A DNA stretch of 64,000 nucleotides from Holdemania massiliensis (GCF_022440805.1 NZ_JAKNTK010000001.1:3472001-3536000); one strand, 5' to 3'. Positions 36,198 through 45,302 are shown, counted from the first letter of the stretch. Notes: generated from the sequence alone by a model not told the origin. Numbers and translations: made by a program.

Positions 36198-37547
36198 TCA
36201 ACGCAGTGGCTTTTGATAGATCAGCCGATAGAGCTGGGAAGCGTCGGCATTGGGCTCACAGGCGGTTTCCCAAATCACCAAAGGACAGTCTTCCGCCTGC
36301 AGCGTTTCCTGGATCATCGGCAGGTAATATTCATTGCCTTGATCATCGCGGACAAAGGCTGAATTTTCAATTTCAGTCACTTGGACATATTGTCGGATCT
36401 GACGCTGGCCTTCGGTGCGCTCATTAAGAACTAACGTCATCGGTGCCTCGTACGGCGCTTGTTCTTCCTCTATCCCATAGGCTCCGCGGATCAGCACATA
36501 ACCCTCTAGTGTATCTGCATCATAGCGAATGCCATCCTGATCAAAAGAATTCAAGGGCAGCGTTCGACCCAACAGCGCTTGGGAAGCCTCCTCCAGATCC
36601 GTGATCTGGATCACCGCCAACAGATCATCCGCTGCGGCCTGGGGAAGATTAAGTGAGATCGTCGCATTCCCGGAGGTTGCAGCCATGCAGCTTAAAGTCG
36701 GGGAAGATCCCTCACAGACATAGGTCTTCACCGCGGCCATCAGCGTTAACATGACGGACACATCAGCCTCTATCTGAGCTGGATCGCTAAATTCCTTGCC
36801 TAACAGAGCCGCGAAGTAAAAAGCAACCTCATCAGGTGGCAGAGTTGGATTCAACTCACCGGTATAAAGCGTATACGTTGTCGCGGAGGATTCTTCTTTA
36901 AATCCGTTTGACGCCTGCGAATAGGTTTTCTGTTCAGCATATTCGTAATCCTGTGTATTCAGATAGACTGTTCGCAGCTCAAATAATGCTTTGTCGGCTT
37001 GTTGGCGTGCTTGTTCAATCTGATCCTGCTGCAGCTTGGCGGCTTGCTGGACGGCTTTTGCTAAAGCGGGGCTGACGCGCTCATCCGGAGCCTCCACCGG
37101 CCAGCGTGTTGTTTTGGTTGAAGTCGTTACCGCAGCGGTGCACGAAGCTTGAAAACCATCGCAGATCAGTTCCAGATAAGCCTGTTTTGTTACCCCATCT
37201 TCCTGATATTCCACGAGTTGTTGGTGAGTATAATTCACCTCCACCGTATCGTTAACCGGATCCCAGATTAAAAACGGATGATCGCGATTCTCTAGGTAGA
37301 GAACAATCTGATTTTTGACGTTGCGCCATAATTCAAAGGGCTTGGCTAGGCCTTGATCATCCGTAAAAATAGCGGCCTTATCCAATCGCTGAAACATCTC
37401 AAACATCGCCGCATTCGTCAATTTTGTTCCCGCAAGACGTTCGGTTTCAGGACTTGCGGAAGGGACCACGGCGGACTCAGCCGGGGTTTGGGCACAGCCC
37501 GTGAATAGAACACAGGCCGCGATGACAGCCCATAATTTATGTTTCAT
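36198..37547 (-). CDS. Uncharacterised lipoprotein
   Basis: A 449-residue exported lipoprotein (lipobox L-F-T-G-C, Cys18) that I do not recognise. After a short Ser/Pro linker it has a mixed alpha/beta region to about residue 120. A coiled, Gln-rich helix (about residues 155-185: A-V-Q-Q-A-A-K-L-Q-Q-D-Q-I-E-Q-A-R-Q) and a C-terminal region of beta strands follow. The Cys pairs in the mature part could form disulfides. ATG 37547 follows GAGGAGG. It lies just downstream of a Tat-lipoprotein flavin reductase gene on the same strand but 170 nt away, so co-regulation is possible, not shown. Confidence 0.8.
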   Translation of the reverse strand: MKHKLWAVIAACVLFTGCAQTPAESAVVPSASPETERLAGTKLTNAAMFEMFQRLDKAAIFTDDQGLAKPFELWRNVKNQIVLYLENRDHPFLIWDPVNDTVEVNYTHQQLVEYQEDGVTKQAYLELICDGFQASCTAAVTTSTKTTRWPVEAPDERVSPALAKAVQQAAKLQQDQIEQARQQADKALFELRTVYLNTQDYEYAEQKTYSQASNGFKEESSATTYTLYTGELNPTLPPDEVAFYFAALLGKEFSDPAQIEADVSVMLTLMAAVKTYVCEGSSPTLSCMAATSGNATISLNLPQAAADDLLAVIQITDLEEASQALLGRTLPLNSFDQDGIRYDADTLEGYVLIRGAYGIEEEQAPYEAPMTLVLNERTEGQRQIRQYVQVTEIENSAFVRDDQGNEYYLPMIQETLQAEDCPLVIWETACEPNADASQLYRLIYQKPLR

Positions 37548-37717
37548 CCGTATTCCTCCTCGCTTCCCATCAGTCGGGAAATTCTGTTACCTTTATTATA
37601 TCAGATTCCGCTTTGGGAATGGATGCAATCCCAAGATTTGGCAGAAATCCGAAAGAAAACGATCCGCAGTTTCCGATTTGATCAGAAACCAACGAATCGT
37701 TGATCCAATAGAGATTT

Positions 37718-39370
37718 CTATTTTGAAGCTAAGGTTTTCGCTACGTTGTAGCCGAAGGTGATGCAGCGGCTGTGAGAGATACAATTCAGATTATGCGGAT
37801 AAGTCCCGTGGAACATTGAACCGGAAACATTACCGATCGCATACAGACCTTCAATGACGTTGAATTCCGTATCCAGCACTTCGGAGTTCGGTGTCACCTG
37901 CAGACCGCCGGCCGTACACAAAGCGGCTGCCCCTTCAAGGTTGGCATAGAACGGCGCGGTTTTAATCGGATGCATCATGCTCGGCACCATGTGGAAATCG
38001 CTGTCCTCACCGGCTTCGCACATTGCATTCCAATGCTCAATCGTTTCGACAAAGGCTTCCGCCGGTACGCCCATCAAACCCGCCAGTTCTTCTAGAGTAT
38101 CCGCTTTTAAGGCATTCTCACTGGTTGCCGCTCCGACCCAGACTTCCTTCGGTCCATAACAGGAGGAAGACGGTGTCCACATCTTATTGATGGCATTGGC
38201 CGCATCGCCGTCGGTAATGTACCAGTTGATGCCGCCTGGCTGATTCTGCATTGCCAGCGCCAGATGATTGTATGGTTCATATTCCGGCGTGAACCGCTTG
38301 CCCAGCTTATTGACGCGCAGATAAGGCATTAACTGAGCCGGATCGAGCATCAGCGGATGCGGATATTCATCTTCGATCGCTCCGATCGCCTTGCCCATTT
38401 CATGACCGTCACCGGTATTGGAGGCGGTTCCGTTCATCCAGTGATTCAGAGCCAGATCCCGTGGGCGGCAACATTCCTTCAGCTTGGTTGGATTAAACTC
38501 ATAACCGCCGGTCGCCAGGACAACCCCCTTAGCGCATAAATACTTGACGTAGCCTTCTGCCGTTTTGGCGATGACGCCGGCGACCTTGCCGTCCTCTTTG
38601 ATCAGCTGGCAGGCTGGAGTTTCCATCAGCACTTCCGCTCCCGCTTCCTTGACTTTGTTTGTCAGCAGCTCCACAATTTCATTCGGTGCCATAGGAATGT
38701 TGATCGATGTATTCCAGGAACGGCTCAGCGAGGTTTTGTCATACGGATCATAGAAGTCCGGGAAATCCCCAGCCGCAAAAGTCAGCTTGAAATCGTCATC
38801 CGGCAGCGCGAACAGATCGAGAAACCAGTTGATCGCTTCTTCCTGGGTATCGATCCACCGTTGATAAATTGCCTGATTGCCGTAGAACATCGAGTTGACC
38901 ATCGCGTCATCCAGCCATTCCTTAGTATCAAACTGAACGCCGTATTTTTTGTGAATCCGATCCGTCAGACCGCCGATCGTCGCCGAACGGTAAGTCCCAA
39001 CCTGGCCTTTTTCCAGGACAACAGTTTTCAATCCCTGTTCAGCGCTGGCAATCGACGCCGCAAAACCAGCCGGCCCCATGCCGCAGACGACAACGTCGAC
39101 GTTTTCCGTTCTTACGATTTCCCCCTCGGCAATCGGTTCCTTGACAAAGGCGACAACGCCTTCCATCGGAACATTCGGCTCTAACGCCTCAACGGCCGGC
39201 CAACTGTTGGTGGAAGAAGAAACCGGATCACAGGGCGGACATTCCTGTTTTTCCGGTGTGGAAGCACAACCGCCTAACAATCCGGCAGCCGCAACGCCCA
39301 ATGCTCCAGCCGCGGTTCCTCTGAGGAAATCACGACGGCTGATGCCTTTGATTTTGTTTGAATTTGACAT
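37718..39370 (-). CDS. Tat-exported FAD-dependent reductase lipoprotein
   Basis: A 550-residue flavoprotein of the fumarate reductase/succinate dehydrogenase family. A twin-arginine signal S-R-R-D-F-L-R-G (R12-R13) is followed by a hydrophobic stretch and a lipobox L-L-G-G-C (Cys35), so it is folded before export and then lipid-anchored. The FAD-binding Rossmann motif appears as V-V-C-G-M-G-P-A-G-F-A near residue 95 and the C-terminal G-L-Y-A-I-G-N-V-S-G-S closes the FAD site. No FMN-binding domain is present. ATG 39370 follows AGGAGGGAAAG. Divergent from a LysR gene with a strong operator between them. Probable terminal reductase for an organic acceptor not identifiable from sequence. Confidence 0.9.
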   Translation of the reverse strand: MSNSNKIKGISRRDFLRGTAAGALGVAAAGLLGGCASTPEKQECPPCDPVSSSTNSWPAVEALEPNVPMEGVVAFVKEPIAEGEIVRTENVDVVVCGMGPAGFAASIASAEQGLKTVVLEKGQVGTYRSATIGGLTDRIHKKYGVQFDTKEWLDDAMVNSMFYGNQAIYQRWIDTQEEAINWFLDLFALPDDDFKLTFAAGDFPDFYDPYDKTSLSRSWNTSINIPMAPNEIVELLTNKVKEAGAEVLMETPACQLIKEDGKVAGVIAKTAEGYVKYLCAKGVVLATGGYEFNPTKLKECCRPRDLALNHWMNGTASNTGDGHEMGKAIGAIEDEYPHPLMLDPAQLMPYLRVNKLGKRFTPEYEPYNHLALAMQNQPGGINWYITDGDAANAINKMWTPSSSCYGPKEVWVGAATSENALKADTLEELAGLMGVPAEAFVETIEHWNAMCEAGEDSDFHMVPSMMHPIKTAPFYANLEGAAALCTAGGLQVTPNSEVLDTEFNVIEGLYAIGNVSGSMFHGTYPHNLNCISHSRCITFGYNVAKTLASK

Positions 39371-39401
39371 ACTTTCCCTCCTGTTTGTCATTTCTTTTTC
39401 C

Positions 39402-39431
39402 ATTATAAAAGGCTTGTTTGTGAATTGACAA
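39402..39431 (-). promoter_or_regulatory. Promoter of the 37.7-kb reductase
   Basis: On the minus strand TTGTCA (39431-39426), 18 nt, TATAAT (39407-39402), 32 nt upstream of the start codon. The inverted repeat at 39444-39474 lies just upstream, the usual place for an activating LysR protein. Confidence 0.7.
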
Positions 39432-39443
39432 ACAGATAAAAGT

Positions 39444-39474
39444 TAGGGGATACAACTTTTTATTGTATCCCCTA
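39444..39474. promoter_or_regulatory. Perfect 12-bp inverted repeat, LysR operator
   Basis: TAGGGGATACAA and its exact complement TTGTATCCCCTA separated by 7 nt, centred between the reductase and LysR genes. It contains the ATAC...GTAT pattern common in LysR sites. It overlaps the likely -35 (TTGTAT, 39463) of the LysR gene, so autorepression with activation of the reductase is the natural reading. Confidence 0.75.
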
Positions 39475-39518
39475 TCAGTTTATGCTAAGCTGAAATCAAC
39501 AAAAGGAGACCCTTGCGC

Positions 39519-40391
39519 ATGAATCCGAAACAACTGCACTGCTTCATCACTGCTGCCCAAGAAGGCAGTTTTTCCAAAGCGGCAAAAAAACTTTACCTGT
39601 CCCAACAGGCCTTAAGCAAAACCATCGACAAGCTGGAAGAGGAGCTGGACGTACCGTTATTCATCCGCGGTGTTGCCGGACTGCAGCTGACCCGCTATGG
39701 CGAAGCGCTGCGGCAGTCTGCCTTTCCTTATCTGCAGATGCATGACAACATCATTTCTGATCTGCAGGCAATGAAAAACGAAAGTCCCAAAACCCTGTCA
39801 TTGGGCTATCCGACGGGCTTGTTAATCAACTTCCCCGATGATTTTCTGACCCGTTTCATCACTGCGCACCCGGACGTTGATTTTCAGATCTACAGTGCGC
39901 CGGATGATTCCTACAATCGTTCATTGCAGTCCAGTGAAATGGATATCTATTTCTGCACGATGCTTTACAATGCCCCGATGGTGCAGGTACAGTATCACTA
40001 CCGGCATCCCGTTTTTGCGGTTTTAAGCAAGGATCATCCGCTGGCCGCCAAACCGTCTCTGTCGCTTGCGGATTTTCGCGGACAGAAATTGATCGGTCTG
40101 AATACTGAGAATGCCTTGAACACACACATGGAACAGGTTTGTCAGAAACATGGCTTAAAACCGACGATTATCTTATCTCCAGCCGAAATGAGCTTGGTTT
40201 TTAAGCTGATTGAAAGCACGCACTGCGTCAGCTTTTTTGGCAGTGATTCGATTCCCCTGCCATCCTCCATTGTCAAGCGGCCGATTGACGATCTTGATTT
40301 GGATTATGAATTCCTGATCATCACGCATAAAAACGCTCCGGTTACGCCGATCATGGAAGAATTTATTCGCTACACCCGCAGTTTCTTCTGA
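39519..40391 (+). CDS. LysR-family regulator of the adjacent reductase
   Basis: A 290-residue LysR regulator: HTH with S-K-A-A-K-K-L-Y-L-S-Q-Q-A-L-S-K-T near residues 20-36, wing and linker helix, then a two-lobe effector domain. ATG 39519 is preferred over an upstream TTG because AAGGAG is then well placed. It is divergent from the Tat-exported reductase gene across 148 nt that hold a perfect 12-bp inverted repeat. The effector is probably the reductase substrate or its product. Confidence 0.92.
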   Translation: MNPKQLHCFITAAQEGSFSKAAKKLYLSQQALSKTIDKLEEELDVPLFIRGVAGLQLTRYGEALRQSAFPYLQMHDNIISDLQAMKNESPKTLSLGYPTGLLINFPDDFLTRFITAHPDVDFQIYSAPDDSYNRSLQSSEMDIYFCTMLYNAPMVQVQYHYRHPVFAVLSKDHPLAAKPSLSLADFRGQKLIGLNTENALNTHMEQVCQKHGLKPTIILSPAEMSLVFKLIESTHCVSFFGSDSIPLPSSIVKRPIDDLDLDYEFLIITHKNAPVTPIMEEFIRYTRSFF

Positions 40392-40448
40392 TCTGATCGT
40401 CTATGCCAATAAAGTAAGTGTTTCAGCCTGCCAGAAAGAAACAAAGCC

Positions 40449-40474
40449 GCAGCGGAAATTAAACTTTTCGCTGC
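40449..40474. terminator. Hairpin between LysR and exonuclease genes
   Basis: GCAGCG / CGCTGC with a 14-nt AT-rich loop between the convergent genes. The minus-strand side continues GGCTTTGTTT, so it probably terminates the exonuclease gene. Confidence 0.5.
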
Positions 40475-40490
40475 AGCCGATTGGGTTTAA

Positions 40491-41249
40491 TTAAAGACTG
40501 ACTTCTATTCCGACCGGGCAATGGTCAGAACCCAAAATATCACCGTAGATCACACTGTCTTTCACCTGATTCATCAACGCTTGAGAAACGATGAAGTAGT
40601 CGATCCGCCACCCGACATTCTTAGTCCGCGCTTGAAAGCGATAAGACCACCAGGAATATTCAACCTTTTCAGGATATAAGGTGCGGAAAGTATCCGCAAA
40701 TCCCAAGCCTAACAAATCCCGCATCTTCTGTCGTTCCTGATCGGAAAAGCCCGGATTGAAATGATTGGTTTTGGGATTCTTCAAGTCAATCTCCTCCACC
40801 GCGACATTCAGATCACCGGTATAAATCACCGGTTTGCTTTGATTCAGCTTCGTCAGATGTCGCTGCATCGCATCCTCCCACGTCATCCGGTAATCCAGAC
40901 GGGCTAATTCTTCCTTGGAGTTTGGCACATACGCGGTCACAAAATAGAACTTTTCAAATTCCAGCGTAATCACACGGCCTTCCTTCGGATGTTCCCCTTC
41001 CGCCTCATCAAAATCATATTGAACTGACAGCGGTTCCTGTTTGGTAAAAACAGCTGTACCGGAATAACCCTTGCGTTCAGCGCTGTTCCAAAATTGATGA
41101 TAGCCCGGCAGCTCCAGTTCAATCTGGTGGGGCTGCAGCTTGGTTTCCTGCAGCGCGAATATATCGGCGTCCTGTTCATTAAAAAAATCTAAAAATCCCT
41201 TCTGCAAGCAGGCACGAAGCCCATTTACATTCCATGATATCAATTTCAT
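40491..41249 (-). CDS. xth: Exonuclease III
   Basis: A 252-residue AP endonuclease/exonuclease III of the EEP superfamily, repairing abasic sites and 3' blocked ends. Family blocks in order: M-K-L-I-S-W-N-V-N-G-L-R-A, L-Q-E-T-K-L (catalytic Glu), Y-T-G-D-L-N-V-A (Asp/Asn), and the C-terminal G-S-D-H-C-P-V (His). Length fits bacterial ExoA/XthA. ATG 41249 follows GAGGTG; 9 extra upstream codons lack a ribosome site. It is transcribed alone. Confidence 0.95.
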   Translation of the reverse strand: MKLISWNVNGLRACLQKGFLDFFNEQDADIFALQETKLQPHQIELELPGYHQFWNSAERKGYSGTAVFTKQEPLSVQYDFDEAEGEHPKEGRVITLEFEKFYFVTAYVPNSKEELARLDYRMTWEDAMQRHLTKLNQSKPVIYTGDLNVAVEEIDLKNPKTNHFNPGFSDQERQKMRDLLGLGFADTFRTLYPEKVEYSWWSYRFQARTKNVGWRIDYFIVSQALMNQVKDSVIYGDILGSDHCPVGIEVSL

Positions 41250-41355
41250 AAAGCACCTCGTTTTTTCTGCTTTCATTTAACCAGATTTCGACAAAATAAT
41301 CTACTGATTTGATTGAATCTAAACTGAAAGATGATATGTGATTAGACCTAAGATG

Positions 41356-41386
41356 CTGACAAATGTATCACACTAAGTTATATAAT
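41356..41386 (+). promoter_or_regulatory. Promoter of the small antitoxin-like gene
   Basis: CTGACA (41356-41361) and TATATA (41379-41384) are spaced 17 nt; TATAAT (41381-41386) overlaps. The start codon is 32 nt further. Confidence 0.5.
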
Positions 41387-41417
41387 AGAGAAGCAGAAAT
41401 TACGGGAGGTGCGTAGC

Positions 41418-41606
41418 ATGGCCAAAACAATCAACACCGTATTACATGAATCAATCATCGAAATGAAACAGCCGCGCTATAATCTTGTGACAGAAGCAGC
41501 TATACAAGAAGCAAGAAATATCATAAATGGTGATATTTCTGCTAAAAGTTATTCTTCTGCTCATGAATTATTCGCCGATCTTGACACTGAAATAGATAAT
41601 GAGTAA
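41418..41606 (+). CDS. Truncated orphan RelB/DinJ-type antitoxin
   Basis: A 62-residue protein. Its C-terminal two-thirds (P-R-Y-N-L-V-T-E-A-A-I-Q-E-A-R...S-S-A-H-E-L-F-A-D-L-D) match the toxin-binding part of RelB/DinJ antitoxins. The usual N-terminal ribbon-helix-helix DNA-binding region (about 45 residues) is missing; only a 20-residue unrelated N-terminus precedes it. ATG 41418 follows GGGAGGTG. No toxin gene follows: 41607-41719 holds only a terminator. It may be a relic, or a free antidote to a toxin encoded elsewhere. Confidence 0.65.
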   Translation: MAKTINTVLHESIIEMKQPRYNLVTEAAIQEARNIINGDISAKSYSSAHELFADLDTEIDNE

Positions 41607-41660
41607 TGACACAAAGCTTACTCATCTTTTGAAAGCTTCCTTATTGACAATGCGCAGAAG

Positions 41661-41690
41661 AAAACACAGCTTCCAAACCAGCTGTGTTTT
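41661..41690. terminator. Bidirectional terminator
   Basis: AAAACACAGC / GCTGTGTTTT stem between the antitoxin-like gene (+) and the reductase gene (-), with A and T tracts for both directions. Confidence 0.85.
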
Positions 41691-41719
41691 CTGTTGATAC
41701 GTTTTGTATGATTAAGCTT

Positions 41720-43429
41720 TTATTCCTCGCCCGCAATGACCTTAACAGCCTTGATCGCAAAGGTCAGCGTCCGTCCGCAGGCCAGACCTGGGAACAGTTC
41801 AGGATAGTTATTCGCAAAGAAGCTGCCGGAAGCGTTGCCGATCGCATACAGCCCCGGAATAACCTGTTTCTCTTTGTCCAACACCTGCATTTTGTTGTTG
41901 ATCTTTAAGCCATCTCCGGTGCACAACAAGCTTGCGCCCAGCCATACGCCATAGAACGGGGCTTTCCGCAGCTGCGATAAATAATGACTGGACTTGAAGA
42001 ATTCATCATCTTCCCCTTTGTCATAGATCGCGTTATACCGGTCGCACTGAGCCAGAAACGCCTCTTTCGCAGATCCTTCAAAACCCAGCTTATCCGCCAG
42101 TTCTTCCAGCGTATCGGCTTTCATGATGATGCCGTCGGCGACATTTTTTTCCATCTGCTCCGCCATCATATCCGGCAAAACACGAGTCAGTGATGAACAG
42201 CCTAACGTGTGGAACTTCTGCCAGTCTTCTTTAAAATCCGCATCATAAACCTGGCAGTAGACTCCGCCTTTCTGATTGGCAGCCGCAAAAACAATGTCGT
42301 TATATGGACATCCTTCATTCGCAAAACGAATGCCGTCGCGGTTAACTTTCATGAACGGCTGCGTCCCTGGATTCCATTGCGAGATCGTTCCCGGGAAGTG
42401 CTTTGCGCCATTGGAAGCGACGACATAGCCGGCATCCACGCCCGGGGCTACCGCGCCGCGGTCAAATAACATCGGTGCCGCTTCCTTGTCCATATCGGCA
42501 CCAATCCACAGTCCGGCTTTAATGCCATCGCCATGGTTTGTGGCAAAGTAGCTGCTTGCGGTCGTACAGGAAACTGCCAGCGGCGAGAGGGCTTCCATCA
42601 TCTCGGCATTGCCTTCATAACCGCCAGTCGCGATAATCACGCCTTGTGGTGCTAAAACTTTGATGTAATCACCAGCGCCATTCTGAACAATCGCGCCTTT
42701 GACCGCGCCTTCTTCACGAATCAGCTCGACTAAAGTATGTTCAAAATCAACATGATAGCCTTTTTTCTCGATATAATCGACAAACAGCTTGTTGCGCGGC
42801 GTGTCCTTCCATTCGCTGTCCGGACGGGCATTGTAATTGTGCTGCGTCGGGGCATGATAGTAATCGGTGCCCTCTTCCGCCATGCCGGTATCCGCTTCAA
42901 AGTAACAATCGTAGCCATAGGAATCCATGATCGCTTTGACATAATCATGCATTGCCGCTGATTCATCCAGCCAGACCTTGACGACACTCTGATCCAGTTT
43001 GCCCGATGCATAACGCGATAATTCGCTCATGGCGCGTTGGCGGTCAATCGGTTTTCCCGCCGCTAAAGCGTCGACGGAATCCGCTGCTGCATACCAGTTC
43101 CGTGTGTCGCAGACAAACGTGTTCTGCTCAATAATCCGAAAATCCAGACCCGCATCGGCGGCCTTCACCGCGGCCATCATGCCGCCGTTGCCGGCTCCGA
43201 CAATCAGAACGCCGGTATTCCAGGTTTCTTTGATCTCGCTGTCCTGGATCTGCGGCTGCTGACCAAGCCAATCCTGCGCGGATGAGCCTGCATCTGGGGT
43301 TGGTTCCGTCGTTGTCGGCGTGCTTCCGGTATCCCCACAAGCGCTTAACAAGCCCATGGCCGCCAGCGATACAGCACCGGCCGCACTGCCCTTCAGGAAC
43401 TCCCGTCTTGAAATTCCAGTTTTCTTCAT
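41720..43429 (-). CDS. Tat-exported FAD-dependent reductase lipoprotein
   Basis: A 569-residue flavoprotein of the fumarate reductase family, paralogous to that at 37718-39370. Twin-arginine signal S-R-R-E-F-L-K-G (R8-R9) and lipobox L-L-S-A-C (Cys31). A Rossmann motif V-G-A-G-N-G-G-M-M-A-A near residue 85 and the C-terminal G-L-Y-A-I-G-N-A-S-G-S frame the FAD domain. ATG 43429 follows AGGAGGGAAG; 10 upstream codons in frame lack one. A LysR gene lies immediately upstream on the same strand (91 nt gap), with a -10 TATAAT at 43473-43468. Acceptor unknown; the many Tyr/Asp residues in the cap suggest a polar organic substrate, which is weak inference. Confidence 0.9.
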   Translation of the reverse strand: MKKTGISRREFLKGSAAGAVSLAAMGLLSACGDTGSTPTTTEPTPDAGSSAQDWLGQQPQIQDSEIKETWNTGVLIVGAGNGGMMAAVKAADAGLDFRIIEQNTFVCDTRNWYAAADSVDALAAGKPIDRQRAMSELSRYASGKLDQSVVKVWLDESAAMHDYVKAIMDSYGYDCYFEADTGMAEEGTDYYHAPTQHNYNARPDSEWKDTPRNKLFVDYIEKKGYHVDFEHTLVELIREEGAVKGAIVQNGAGDYIKVLAPQGVIIATGGYEGNAEMMEALSPLAVSCTTASSYFATNHGDGIKAGLWIGADMDKEAAPMLFDRGAVAPGVDAGYVVASNGAKHFPGTISQWNPGTQPFMKVNRDGIRFANEGCPYNDIVFAAANQKGGVYCQVYDADFKEDWQKFHTLGCSSLTRVLPDMMAEQMEKNVADGIIMKADTLEELADKLGFEGSAKEAFLAQCDRYNAIYDKGEDDEFFKSSHYLSQLRKAPFYGVWLGASLLCTGDGLKINNKMQVLDKEKQVIPGLYAIGNASGSFFANNYPELFPGLACGRTLTFAIKAVKVIAGEE

Positions 43430-43520
43430 CTTTCTTCCCTCCTGTTTGTGTAAATCCACACAATCACATTATAAAAGAAAAGAAAGCTTCTGCTTATTTC
43501 ATTAACGGATGGGCTTATGC

Positions 43521-44387
43521 TCATTTCAAATATCGAAGCAGCTTCTTTAACGCGATGTTCTGAGAATCCCGGCGATAGACTAAACCCAGACGGATCAGCT
43601 CCGGCTGATCGGCTTGGATCGGTACCGCTTTGATCAGCGGACTATCCGCCAGGATTCCACCCTCCGGTGCCAAGATGACGCCCTGGTTTAACTCCAGCAG
43701 CCGTCGGGATGCCGGAACATCCTTGACCGGTGTTAAAACAATGTTCTCCCGCAGCGCCGGACTGAACTTTTCCAGATAGGCGGCATACCGCAATGGATTG
43801 CGACGGGCAAAGAGGATCTGCGGCAGTGCAGCCAATTCATCAAAAGTGACGCTTTCCCGTTTAGCCAAAGGATGATGAACATGCAGATAAGCCTGGGTTT
43901 CTCCGCAGAACATTTCCAGATATTCCAGCCGTTCCGGATTGACATCCTGCGGCCACATCATGCAGCAGTCAATTTCCCCAGTTTCCACCTGATTCAGTTC
44001 CGAAACAAAATCCACCGGAATCATTTCCAGCCTAACTGAAGCCTCATCCCGAGTCAGCTGTTCCAGCGCCTTCATCAGCCGGGCCTCCGCAAAACCAATG
44101 ACGCCAACTTTGAGCGCAAGTCCAGCCTGACTGGCCTTGCGGGCTTCCTCAACCGCTGCCTGGTATTCACATAAAAGCTGACGGGCATGAGAATAAAAGA
44201 TCTCCCCGGCTTTCGTCAGCACGACCTGATTTCGATTGCGTTCAAACAGATCAAAGCCCAGCTCCTGTTCCAACAGGTGAATAATCCGGCTGATCGAGGG
44301 CTGTGATAAATGTAAGACCTCGGCACTTTTAGAAAAATTCAGCGTCTTGGCAACCTGCACAAAACAATCCAGACGATCGACTTTCAT
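43521..44387 (-). CDS. LysR-family regulator
   Basis: A 288-residue LysR regulator: HTH with S-K-S-A-E-V-L-H-L-S-Q-P-S-I-S-R-I near residues 20-36 and a two-lobe effector domain ending in L-L-R-Y-L-K. It is encoded directly upstream of the reductase gene on the same strand, unlike the divergent pair at 39 kb. A direct repeat TGCTTATTTCA / TGCTCATTTCA (43491 and 43518) spans its 3' end and the reductase leader and could be a binding site. Start ATG with AGGAG upstream. Confidence 0.9.
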   Translation of the reverse strand: MKVDRLDCFVQVAKTLNFSKSAEVLHLSQPSISRIIHLLEQELGFDLFERNRNQVVLTKAGEIFYSHARQLLCEYQAAVEEARKASQAGLALKVGVIGFAEARLMKALEQLTRDEASVRLEMIPVDFVSELNQVETGEIDCCMMWPQDVNPERLEYLEMFCGETQAYLHVHHPLAKRESVTFDELAALPQILFARRNPLRYAAYLEKFSPALRENIVLTPVKDVPASRRLLELNQGVILAPEGGILADSPLIKAVPIQADQPELIRLGLVYRRDSQNIALKKLLRYLK

Positions 44388-44444
44388 CGCGGTTCTCCTT
44401 TCTGTTCTTTCTATTCATTTGATTCTTTGCAAGAAACAGAGCGG

Positions 44445-45302
44445 TTACAAAACCAACCGGCGCAGAGCTTCGCCTACACCGTCCTCCTCATTGCTCAGCG
44501 TAATATAATCAGCCTGTGCTTTCACCTGATCGGCGGCATTCGCCATCGCAACGCGCAGACCACAGCCTTCAAACATCGGCAGATCATTGATGCTGTCACC
44601 AATGCCTAAAATCCGTGCCGGATCCATCCCAAGCTGCTTCGCTGCCTGCCGAATAGCCATCCCTTTATCCGCCTTGGCGCTGATCACTTCGATATCGCCA
44701 TAAGGGTAGACAAACAGCCGCACGCCTTCAACATTGCGCAGCTGGTCGGCAATCCGCTCTGTTTTGCCTTGAGCCCGAATCAGCAGTTTATAGACAGGCT
44801 TTGGATTCTGGGCAGCGACGGCTTCCAGGTCCTGGCTCGGATAATAACTCAGCCGGTGTTCCGCAGGCAGATCTGCCGTATAGGCGACATAATCCGTGGT
44901 CAGCTGATCGGCATGACTGCACCAAATCGTGTTCAGCTGCTTCATGAAGGTGCAGCAGTTCTCCGCTTTCAGCCGCTTCAGCAGCATCATCAAGGCCCCT
45001 TGGGGAATCGCTTCCCCCTCCGACTGGCCGCGGAAATGACGGTAAGCACCGACAAAGCCGATCACTGCGACCCGCGGGTCAATCAGCTGAGCTGTCTTGT
45101 AGGCAAATTGAAAGGCCCGGCCAGACACAACAGCCACCTCAATTCCCTGATCCAGACACCGTTGGATCTGGCGGCGGCTCAGCTGGCCGATCTGCTTGCT
45201 GCGGTTGAATAAAGTTCCATCCAGATCCAGACAAACCATCGCCACCGGCTGAGGCTGAACGCTCTCCCTGCTTAAATCGACCGCGCAGCGTCTTTCAGCC
45301 AT
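44445..45302 (-). CDS. Cof-type HAD-IIB sugar-phosphate phosphatase
   Basis: A 285-residue HAD-IIB (Cof) hydrolase. Motif I is D-L-D-G-T-L near residue 26, motif II S-G-R near residue 60, motif III Lys in A-D-K-G-M-A, and motif IV G-D-S-I-N-D-L-P-M-F. The C2 cap lies between II and III. Cof enzymes dephosphorylate sugar phosphates and nucleotides. ATG 45302 has GAGGA upstream and overlaps the aminopeptidase gene by 31 nt; a shorter start at 45239 is possible. The two genes are probably translationally coupled. Confidence 0.9.
   Translation of the reverse strand: MAERRCAVDLSRESVQPQPVAMVCLDLDGTLFNRSKQIGQLSRRQIQRCLDQGIEVAVVSGRAFQFAYKTAQLIDPRVAVIGFVGAYRHFRGQSEGEAIPQGALMMLLKRLKAENCCTFMKQLNTIWCSHADQLTTDYVAYTADLPAEHRLSYYPSQDLEAVAAQNPKPVYKLLIRAQGKTERIADQLRNVEGVRLFVYPYGDIEVISAKADKGMAIRQAAKQLGMDPARILGIGDSINDLPMFEGCGLRVAMANAADQVKAQADYITLSNEEDGVGEALRRLVL

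Noticed and set aside
41607..41719. Search for a RelE-type toxin after the antitoxin
   Set aside because: Only a terminator and the 3' end of the next gene are present.
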